From the NCBI GenBank assembly GCA_003996215.1, contig QJPP01000003.1:992001-1056000 (forward strand): a stretch of DNA of 64,000 nucleotides, in the 5' to 3' direction. A model generated the notes under the pieces. That model was given only the letters and a program-made list of their open reading frames with translations. It was not told the DNA's origin and made no database searches. Position numbers and translations under genes: made by a program. This document shows positions 56,142 to 64,000 of the stretch, piece after piece. The DNA is from Jaltomata sinuosa. Lineage: Eukaryota; Streptophyta; Magnoliopsida; Solanales; Solanaceae. The first letter of the stretch is position 1; the number at the start of each line of letters is the position of its first letter.

Positions 56142-58143
56142 TGTAACACCCTAGAAATCCTAAGACTAGAACTAGCCCAGAAAGCTTAAAATTTTGAACT
56201 GTCCAAGCCAGATCAGGAACCACGCACCAGTTCCACAGACTGTGAACAGGACCAAAGGTCGTGGAATGGCCTCGTGGAACTCAATCAGAGGCCATCAAGT
56301 TGGGGTCAGTTTCACGAGTTGGAAACAGGGACTGTTCCACAGTCCACAAGTCATGGATTCCACTCAAGGAACTCAGACTTGAGGGTCACCAAATCCCTCA
56401 GGAACCACGAGCAGGTTCCACGAGTTGTGGATGGTCTCACGAGCCATGAAGCTGGCTTGTGCTTATCAGACCCCCAGTCAAGAATAAAAGCCCAGGAACC
56501 ACGATAGGGTTTCACGTCGTGAAAGATTTCACGAACCGTGGAAACCTGTCCGTGGAACCTAGTCGCAAATTTCCAGCAGTTTTTAAATTAGTTTCTCAGA
56601 GGTATTTTAGACCTTTCCTTTTTGTTTTAGCTCCGAATATAAATAGCCTTGGGCTTATTTTATTAAGTCTAATCCTACAAAACACGTCAATTCTCGTCAT
56701 TCCTCCTCTCAAGTCAGAAAAGAGTGTTCTTCTCCAAAATTTCAGACCTAGGGCTTTCTCCTCTAAGCTTCAACTTCAAATTTTCTTGAAGAATATCCTT
56801 CTACCAGGTATGTGGGTATTTAGTAAGGGTTTTGTTCACCCTTATGCCCAAGACTCTCAGCTTTTTTTTAGTGTTTTCCATGAATTTAAGAACTAGGGTT
56901 CCTACCCAATTATGCCAGTTATTTCAGAATTTAGTTCTATGACTCCTACATGATTTATATCCTGCTTTATATGAATTGAAATATGTTTTAATGATTTGCA
57001 TAAATTTTCACCATGACTTAAGAAATTAATAAATTAGCCCTAAATTGTAGGATTGCTAAATTGTTAGCTTTCTTCAAAATTCAACCTAGATTATCAGTAT
57101 GAGTTTTAAAAAAATCAGAATTTAGCCAGTTCTCAGCCTACTACAGCATTTCAGAAAATTAGTGATTTCAGACCATTTTAGTTCTGTCTTAGGAAATTTA
57201 GGACTTCAGTCTTAATGAGCTATTAGTCTTCAGTTTGGGAGTAGTGTTTAGCACCGAGTTGGACTAGGGTTTAGTGTACCCTTGAAATCCCAAAACTACA
57301 TGCCACCATAGGATATTTAGCCCCTCAGTTGGGCCTCAGAACTAGTGATCACATCAGGCATGCCTTTATACCCTAGCAAGGTATATTAGGTCCTTTCGAT
57401 GGGGTGTATACATCGAACTCCATGTTTAGCTCATGTGGTTTATGTCGATTAATAAACTCTCCCATAGTGTTAATTTCAGTAATGTGCATTAGCCCCTCAG
57501 TTATGTTTACTTTCAGCTTTCAGCATATTTCCAGATTACTCTTGCATTTCAGTTATTTATGCATGATTATATTTTGGGACTATATACTACATTTTAGTTT
57601 AGTTTATAGCTTTTCAGTATTTTTGCATATTTATATTTCAGTCAGCCTTGCATATCCCTCATGCTCAGTACATTCAAAGTACTGACGCATACTCTATGTG
57701 ATGTGTCCTAGCATGATGCAGGTTCAGGTGCTCAAATTCAGCCTTGTGATTAGTGCATATTGGTGCCACCTCAGCAGCAGCCAGTATTGAGTCCTCATCA
57801 TCCGAGAACATATATTTTACATACTTTTTGAGTTAGTCAGTTTGTCCGTATTTTCAGTATTTGGAGTTACTTGGGGGCTTGTCCCTGCAACTCATCAGTA
57901 TTATAGGCTTTCATACATAGAGTCAAACTTCAGCTTATGTAGTTCAGTTGATTTTCAGACAAACGATCATTTCAGATATTTTTAGGATGATTATTCCTTT
58001 CAGTTATGATTTATTCAATATGCTTCCATTTGTTTAGAATCATATTCAGTATGCTTATGATATGCCAGTTTCAGGGTTAGCTTGGGGTCACTTGTGATCC
58101 TAGGTCCCGTGTTACATCTAGGGGCTAGTCTCGGGGCGTGACA
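56142..58143 (+). repeat. 5' LTR (2002 bp)
   Basis: TGTAACACCCTAG to GGCGTGACA. It shares the start, end and the GGGAGTAGTGTTTAGCACCGAG block (57238) with the nested element's LTRs but is clearly another subfamily. It contains the dyad array and a TATA box at 56637. Short ORFs between 56194 and 56896 are chance openings in the LTR. Confidence 0.92.
56233..56645 (+). promoter_or_regulatory. Paired dyads and TATA box of the second chromodomain LTR
   Basis: 13-mer pairs with 6-nt spacers start at 56233/56252 and 56418/56437 (CCACGAGTTGTGG and TCACGAGCCATGA). A third near 56512-56543 has one 12-bp member. The TATA box ATATAAATA is at 56637. Arms are related to those in the nested element. Confidence 0.5.
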
Positions 58144-58147
58144 AACT

Positions 58148-58159
58148 TGGTATCAGAGC
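58148..58159 (+). other. tRNA-iMet primer-binding site (perfect)
   Basis: TGGTATCAGAGC starts four bases after the LTR end and is complementary to the initiator tRNA-Met 3' end. Confidence 0.92.
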
Positions 58160-58356
58160 ATCAGGTTCAAGAGTCTTAGGGTGTCTGAAAGCCGCACTAA
58201 CTAGAGTCTATTTCATGGGTGTGAAGCGCGCCACACTTATGAGGGAGAGGCTACGAGGTATTTTAAGAAAAACTTCACTTCTTTCATTATCTTTGTCGTG
58301 CGATAAAGTTTAGTTCAATTTCTTCTCATTAATCCGTTTGTTATGTGTTTTAGATC

Positions 58357-59500
58357 ATGCCTCCTCGCAGAGCTAACGCCCATAATGCTAACGCTAATCC
58401 TCCATCCCCAAACCATGAGATTAAAAATGCGGAGTTCTGTAATGCAATCTAGTTGTTGGCTCACACTATAGCCAATCAATCTAATTCGTAGGCCCATGTT
58501 CATGCAAACCAAAATGGTGGATCAGCTGCAGCCCGGGTTTGAGATTTTGTTCACATAAATCCGCTAGAGTTTCTAGGGTCAAGGGTTGGTGAAGACCCAC
58601 AGAACTTCATTGATGAGATCAAGAAGATTCTTGAGGTAATGCAAGTGACTGGTGTGGATAGTGTTGAGTTGGCATCCTATCAACTCAAGGATGTGGCTCA
58701 CATTTGGTTCACTCAGTGGAAAGACAACATGGGTGTAAATGCAGCTCCTACAACATGGGATTGTTTCACTGGAGATTTTTTGGACAAGTTCTTCCCGAGA
58801 AAGTTGAGAGAGGCTATGGCCCAAGAGTTTATGAATCTGAGACAGGGATCAATGTCGGTCCAAGAATATGGGTTAAAGTTCACTAAGCTTTCCAGGTATG
58901 CCCCATCTATGGTGGCCGATCCGAGGGCACAAATAGGCAAGTCCTTGTATGGGGTATCCGACTTGGTGAAAACAGAGTGCAGAAATGCTATGTTATTAGG
59001 GGATATTGATATCTCTAGACTGATGACCCATGCACAGCAGGTTGAGAAAGATAAGCTTAAGGAGATGGCAAAGGATAGTAAGAAGGCTAGGACAGGCAAC
59101 TATGAATATTCTCAGCAGAGGTCGGGTAGTGGAAATTGCTCACAGTTTCAGCAGAGGACTTCAGCCCTGGCGCCTTTATGAGCTAGTGCTCTGTCTCCTA
59201 GGCCTCGACAGGATCAGAAAAACTAAGCACCAGGCTCTAAGTCTCAGGGCAGTGTTTCAGGTAACCGGACTTTTCTAACATGCCCTAAGTGTGGTAAAAA
59301 ACATCCAAGTGAGTGTCTTGCTGGCAGAGAGGGGTGTTTTGGGTGTGGTTAGCTCGGCGATAGGTTAAAGGAGTGCCCTTCCCCCAGGAAAGGACAGAGA
59401 GGTAACAGAGCTCAGTCTACCACTTCAGAAGCTCCAGCAGGTCGCACAGCTCAACAGAATACTACTTCTGGCATAGGTGGTGATCAGTGTCAGAACCATC
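58357..59500 (+). pseudogene. gag: Chromovirus gag, second copy
   Basis: The ATG at 58357 gives MPPRRANAHNANANPP. Stops occur at 58450, 58489 and 58540 (TGA where the sister has CGA). The frame is open through FIDEIKKILEVMQVTG, LASYQLKDVAHIWFTQWK, FFPRKLREAMAQEF, SMSVQEYGLKFTKLSRYAP and ARTGNYEYSQQRSG to TGA 59179. It continues with CPKCGKKHPSEC and a second knuckle CFGCG*LGDRLKEC, in which the histidine has become aspartate and CAG became TAG (59350). Not translatable as one protein. Confidence 0.9.
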
Positions 59501-59960
59501 TCTATACCATGTATTCATGCCAAGATCAGGAGAGTTCACCAGAAGTAGTCACTGGTATGTTATCAGTCTTCTCTCTTGATGTTTATGCCTTGTTAGATCC
59601 AGGGGCTTTCCTATCATTCGTGATCCTGTAAGTTGCATGTAAATTTGGAGTCAGTCTAGAAATCCCCCCAGAACCCATTCCAGTCTCTACTCCAGTTGGT
59701 GAATCAGTCCTAGCTAACAAGGTGTACAGAAATTTCCCAGTCTCGGTCCTTTGTAAAAACCACCTCAGCAGATTTAGTAGAGTTAGATATGATCGACTTT
59801 AATATCATTCTTGGCATGGATTGTTTACATGCCTATTATGCCTGAGTCTGCTGCAAAACCAGATTTGTGAAATTCCAGTTTCCAAATGAGCCTGTCTTAG
59901 AGTGGAAGGGTAGTCCTCTTTCATAAAAAGGTCGCTTTATATTCTCCCTCAAATCTAGGA
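59501..59960 (+). pseudogene. pol: Chromovirus aspartic protease, second copy
   Basis: ESSPEVVTGMLSVFSLDVYAL leads to LLDPGAFLSFV with the active-site aspartate. A stop follows at CGT-GATCCTG-TAAG (about 59629). PVSTPVGESVLANKVYRNFPV is open until a frameshift near 59757, after which DFNIILGMDC is readable in another frame. Same position and order as in the sister element. Confidence 0.8.
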
Positions 59961-59989
59961 AGATGATCTCAAAGGGTTACATCTACCAT

Positions 59990-60640
59990 ATAGTTCGGGT
60001 TAAGGATTTGAGTCTGAAACCCACCTTTCCAGTCAGTTCCAGTAGTTAATGAGTTTCCAGAGGTGTTTCCTGAAGATCTTCCTGGAGTGCCTCCTGAGCG
60101 GGAGATCGACTTTGGGATAGACCTTTTTCTAGATACGCAGCCCATATTTATTCGTCCTTATAGAATGGCTGTAGCTGAGCTTAAGGAGTTGAAAGAATAG
60201 CTCAAAGACCTCCTAGATAAGGGATTCATCAGACCCAGTATCTCTCCATTGGGTGCGCCAGTTCTCTTCATGCGTAAGAAAGGTGGTTTGTCAGGATATG
60301 TATAGACTACCGTCAGTTGAACAAGGTCACAATTCAAGAATAAATATTTCATCCCAAGGATTGATGACTTGTTCGACCAGCTTCAGGGTGCCAGCTACTT
60401 CTCCAAGATTGACTTCAGATCTGGTTATCATCAGATCAGAGTTAGAGAGTGTGACATTCCGAAGATAGACTTTAGAACTCAGTATGGTCACTACGAATTT
60501 GTGGTTATGTCTTTTGGACTAACGAATGCTCCTGCAGCTTTTATGGACATGATGACAGGGTGTTCAAGTAGCTTTTATGGTTGCAGTCAGTCGCCTTTCT
60601 GGGTCATGTAGTGTCTAAGGAGGGTATTCGAGTGGATTCT
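59990..60640 (+). pseudogene. pol: Reverse transcriptase with catalytic motif deleted
   Basis: The linker VPPEREIDFGIDL is intact. AELKELKE is followed by TAG 60198 (CAG in the sister). Frameshifts occur near 60290 and 60338. KIDFRSGYHQIRVRECDIPK, YGHYEFVVMSFGLTNAPAAFMDMM is clean (60369-60560), then the frame runs directly into sequence equivalent to 51190. About 140 bp, including the FIDD catalytic pair, are missing at about 60571. Reverse transcription by this copy is impossible. Confidence 0.9.
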
Positions 60641-61455
60641 CAGAAAATAGAGGCAGTAATGAATTGGCCTAGACCCACCTCTCCGACAGACATTAGGAGC
60701 TTTCTGGGTTTAGCTAGTTACTACAGGGATTTTTTGAGGGGTTTTCATCCATAGCTTCTCCATTGACTAGGCTGACTTAAAATAAGGTCAAGTTCCAGTG
60801 GTCGGATGAGTGTGAGAAAAACTTTCAAGAGTTAAAAACTAGGTTGACCACAACCCTAGTTTTGACTTTTCCAGAAGGTTCATATAGTTTCGTAGTATAC
60901 TGTGATGCATCCAGAGTCGGTCTCGGTTGTGTTTTGATGCAGCATGGTAAATTCATTGCATATGCCTCCAGACAGCTTAAGACTCATGAGAAGAACTACC
61001 CGACTCATGATTTTGAGTTAGCAGCAGTGGTCTTTGCCTTGAAAATTTGGAGACACTACTTGTATGGTGTCCATGTAGATGTGTTTACTGACCACAAGAG
61101 CCTTCACTATGTATTCACCCAAAAAGAACTGAATCTTCGTCAGAGAAGGTGGCTAGAGCTTCTCAAGGACTATGACCTGAGCGTGCTTTACCATCTGGGT
61201 AAGTCCAACGTAGTAGCGGATGCACTTAGCAGGTTGTCCAAGGGTAGTGTGTCACAGGTTGAGAAAGGAAAGAAGGAATTAGCCAAGGATGTTCACAGGC
61301 TTGCTCGGTTAGGGGTTTGGCTCACAGATTCATCAGAAGGTGGTGTCATTGTTCAAAATGGGTCAGAGTCTTCATTGTTAGCCGAGGTGAAGGAAAATCA
61401 AGAAGCGATCCCATCTTACTTCAGCTATAAGGTGTTGTCCAGCACCAGAGAGTAG
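60641..61455 (+). pseudogene. pol: RNase H domain, largely intact
   Basis: The connection part (IRSFLGLASYYRDFL) is broken by stops near 60750-60790. From 60844 the frame is open for 203 codons with the acidic residues in YCDASRVGLG, FELAAVVFALKIWRHYLYG, FTDHKSLHY and NVVADALSRL. It ends at TAG 61453 after a frameshift near 61410. This is the best-preserved catalytic domain in the element. Confidence 0.88.
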
Positions 61456-63751
61456 AAGTTTTCTCTCAAGGGGGAGATGGTGTACTTCATTATCAGGGTT
61501 GGCTATGTGTTCATAATGTAGGTGACTTGAGGCAGCAAATTATGACAGAGGCTCATAGCTCCAGGTATTCCATCCATCCTGGTGCCACAAAGATATACCG
61601 TGACCTACGGGAAGTCTATTGGTCGAATGGTATGAAGAGGGACATTGCAGATTTTGTGGCTAAGTGTCCCAACTAGGGGTGTACAAAACCAAACCGTAAA
61701 TCGAAACAAACCGCAAAAAAAACCTGACAAGTGGTTTGGTTTGACTTGGTTTGGTATTGAAAAAAACCCGACTATAATTGGTTTGGTTTGGTTTTAACTA
61801 AAAAAAGTCAAATCGAACTGAACCAACCCGATATTACATACATACTATTTTTAAAAATATTTTATACATAAAAATATTTATTGTGATGTAATTTATAAAT
61901 ATTTCTTCAACTTTTTCGTAGTTTTTATCTTTCAAAACATGTTATTTTAAGTTTAAACTTAGAATTTTAAATGGTTCAATAAGTCCTTTTACAAGCTATA
62001 GATATTAGTAACTCAAATAACACCCAAATATATACGAATATTAACAAAAGATTATTCAATCCAACACTAGGAATGACAATCATGTTAGATATTTATTCTT
62101 TAATTTTACATAAATGCATAAACTAATTTATTTTTCTATTTAATATTTAGTCATGTAGTTAATACTTATTAGACTTATTTTAGCATGACTTAATATTTTT
62201 AAATTATGATAATTTCTATTATGACTTATTAATATGCAATATTTATTCCATGTGATTTTATTATTTTTTGGTTGAATATTTTATCGTCATCACTCACTAC
62301 ATAAATTTCAAATAAAGTGAATATATTTTGTGTTATTTTTAAAAAAAATACCTTAGATAACTGTATTTTGCTCGGACAAAAGAAATATTTAAAGCACAAG
62401 TTAATTATATATTTGTATGAAGACTTTATCAAAAAAAAACGAAAAAAAATGAGGAAACCAAAAAAACCCGAAAAACCCCGAGGTTGTAAAATCTGACTTT
62501 TATTGGTTTGGTTTGGTTTATAAATTTAAAAACTCGACACTAATGGTTTGGTTTGGTGTTTAAAAAATCCGAACCAACCCGGTCCATGTACACCCCTAGT
62601 CCCAACTGTCAGCAAGTGAAGGTAGAACATCAGCAACCAGGTGGTATGACTCAGGAGATGGACATTCCCACTTGGAAGTGAGAGGTGATCAATATGGACT
62701 TTATTACAGGCTTACCTCATACTTACAGATAGCATGATTCTATTTGGGTGATTCTAGCCAGGGTGACTAAGTCAGTCCACTTCTTAACTGTCAAGACTAC
62801 CGATTCAGCAGAGGACTACCCAGACTCTATATCCATGACATAGTCAGGTTGCATGGAGTTCCCTTATCCATCATCTCAGATAGGGGTACTCAGTTTACAT
62901 CTCAGTTTTGGAGATCGTTTCAGAAGGGTCTTGGTACCCAGGTAAATCTTAGTACAGCTTTTCACCCGCAGATAGATGGTCAGGCAGAGCATACTATTCA
63001 GACATTAGAGGACATGTTGAGAGCTTGTGTAATCGACTTTAAAGGTAATTGGGATGATCACTTACCTCTTATAGAGTTTGCCTATAATAACAGTTTTCAC
63101 TCTAGCATTCATATGGCCCCGTATGACGCACTTTACGGGTGAAGGTGTAGATCACCTATAGGCTGGTTTAAGGTAGGTAAAGCATCTTTGATAGGGCCAG
63201 ATTCAGTCCATGAGACTATGGAGAAGGTTCAGCTTATTAGATAAAGGTTGAAGGCGGCTCAAAGTTGTTAGAAATCTTATGCAGATATGAGAAGAATGGA
63301 GCTAGAGTTTGAGGTTGATGATTGGGTTTTTCTGAAAGTGTCACCCATGAATGGTGTGATGAGATTCGGTAAGAAGGAAAAGCTTAGTCCCCGATATGTA
63401 AGACCTTACAGGATTTAGAGGAAAGTTGGCAAGGTCACCTATGAGTTAGAGTTGCCCGCATACTTAGCATCGGTACACCCAGTCTTCCATGTATCCTTGT
63501 TGAAGAAATGCATTGGTGATCCAACTTTAGTTGTGACCTTAGAGAGCGTAGGTGTGAAGAACAGTCTCTCTTACGAAGAGGTCCCAGTTCAAATCCTTGA
63601 TCGTCAGATTCGGAGGCTGAGAAACAAGGAAGTCGCTTTAGTAAAAGTTCTTTGGAGGAACCAGTCAGTTGAGGGAACTACTTGGGAAGCAGAAGCAGCC
63701 ATGATAAATAAGTACCAACACCTCTTCCCTTCCGATCCAGCTTCAGCCTAA
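61456..63751 (+). pseudogene. pol: Integrase-chromodomain split by a hAT-type insertion
   Basis: The zinc finger starts with RYSIHPGATKIYRDLREVYW and FVAKCPN, is interrupted at 61674-62598, and resumes NCQQVKVEHQQPGG. The core has MDFITGLP, a stop near 62730, a small deletion near 62815 that shifts frame, then IISDRGTQFTSQFW (second aspartate intact, unlike the sister) and GQAEHTIQTLEDM. Further stops interrupt 63142-63420. The last 99 codons (to 63751) carry VHPVFHVSLLKKCIGDP and the chromodomain (DRQIRRLRNKEVALVKVLW, EGTTWEAEAAM). Confidence 0.9.
61674..62598. mobile_element. Non-autonomous hAT-type element (925 bp)
   Basis: Perfect 12-bp terminal inverted repeats (TAGGGGTGTACA / TGTACACCCCTA) and a perfect 8-bp target duplication (GTCCCAAC at 61666-61673 and 62599-62606) flank an AT-rich body. 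GGTTTGGTTTGG-rich subterminal parts lie near both ends. No transposase ORF is present. The 8-bp duplication is diagnostic of hAT. Precise removal restores the CPNCQQ codons of integrase. Confidence 0.93.
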
Positions 63752-63966
63752 GGTAATAGTTCCTCTCCAGTTTCTCAGCTTATTCTCATGTGTATTTCAG
63801 TCTTAGTATCATGTTCCATCAGCTATTCATGAATTTTAGCACTCTTTCATGTACTTAGAACCTATTTCAGCTAGAAATCGGCTTTTAATACTCAGTTGGT
63901 AGGGATTGCAGCTCCTTCACTCCAAACTCAGCTTGTTGTAGTCTTCATTTGAGGATGAATGATCCC

Positions 63967-63979
63967 AAGAGGGAGATAT
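63967..63979 (+). other. Polypurine tract of the second chromodomain element
   Basis: AAGAGGGAGATAT directly precedes the 3' LTR and parallels 53658-53670. Confidence 0.85.
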
Positions 63980-64000
63980 TGTAACACCCTAGAAATCCTA
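63980..64000 (+). repeat. Start of the 3' LTR (cut by window end)
   Basis: The last 21 bases match the first 21 bases of the 5' LTR at 56142 exactly (TGTAACACCCTAGAAATCCT...). They prove the element is full length on this side and continues about 2 kb past the window. Confidence 0.92.

Larger units (their letters stand above)
56142..64000 (+). mobile_element. Second chromodomain Ty3/gypsy element (3' LTR cut by window end)
   Basis: Same family as 46587-55645: 5' LTR 56142-58143, a perfect iMet primer site, gag, protease, RT, RNase H, integrase-chromodomain, a polypurine tract (63967) and the first 21 bases of the 3' LTR (63980). A 925-bp hAT-type insertion interrupts integrase. RT has lost its catalytic motif. 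The right target duplication lies beyond the window. Confidence 0.93.

Noticed and set aside
56194..56896. Four overlapping ORFs at the start of the second chromodomain LTR
   Set aside because: They run through the CCACG dyad array in three frames with no similarity to known proteins and are not shared with the sister LTR.

Overview
The window is plant nuclear DNA made almost entirely of transposable elements. I found no convincing host gene, tRNA or rRNA. The tRNA-Asp and tRNA-iMet primer sites, the Athila-type gag and 3' ORF, the chromodomain-bearing Ty3/gypsy polyproteins and the TGTAACACCC-type LTRs suggest a large, repeat-rich eudicot genome. From memory of these families I think Solanaceae is most likely, but that is inference. 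Every element has stop codons, frameshifts or deletions, so this looks like old, probably methylated, nested heterochromatin.

Layout. 1-4993: truncated minus-strand Ty3/gypsy element (RT, protease, gag, iMet primer site, partial long LTR). 4994-5635: fragment of a diverged Athila-like LTR. 5636-34253: chain of Athila pieces with five related LTRs (10854, 13158, 22530, 25592 and 32795), three copies of the 3' 'env-like' ORF (7466, 12093, 18841), one gag-protease segment (14661-17074) that has lost RT, RNase H and integrase, and a 3.9-kb hAT DNA transposon (27185-31066). 34254-35421: AT-rich DNA without recognisable genes. 35422-56138: one Ty3/gypsy element with 3.7-kb LTRs whose 3' LTR is split by a 9.06-kb chromodomain element (46587-55645). 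56142-64000: second element of that chromodomain family, running off the window end and carrying a 925-bp hAT-type non-autonomous insertion (61674-62598) inside its integrase zinc finger.

Inferred order of events: the long-LTR element inserted first, then the 46587-55645 element jumped into its 3' LTR. The 56142 element inserted three bases beyond that LTR, inside the target-site duplication. The small hAT insertion then hit the 56142 element. The larger hAT hit an already rearranged Athila remnant.

The most striking unexplained signal is a paired-dyad architecture upstream of LTR TATA boxes. Athila LTRs and Athila internal leaders carry at least 22 pairs of 13-bp imperfect palindromes (form GTGCG-N3-CGCAC). 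The two members of each pair always start exactly 21 bp apart, with an 8-nt spacer of variable sequence. The chromodomain family shows the same design with a different palindrome (CCACG-N3-CGTGG) and a 6-nt spacer (19-bp offset). The 4994-5635 LTR fragment shows a third version, also at 19 bp. The long-LTR family instead has a GC-rich minisatellite at the same position. Secondary observations are repeated polypurine-like tracts before each Athila LTR, a likely 5'-leader intron before the env-like ORF, and stop codons that mostly look like methyl-cytosine deamination.
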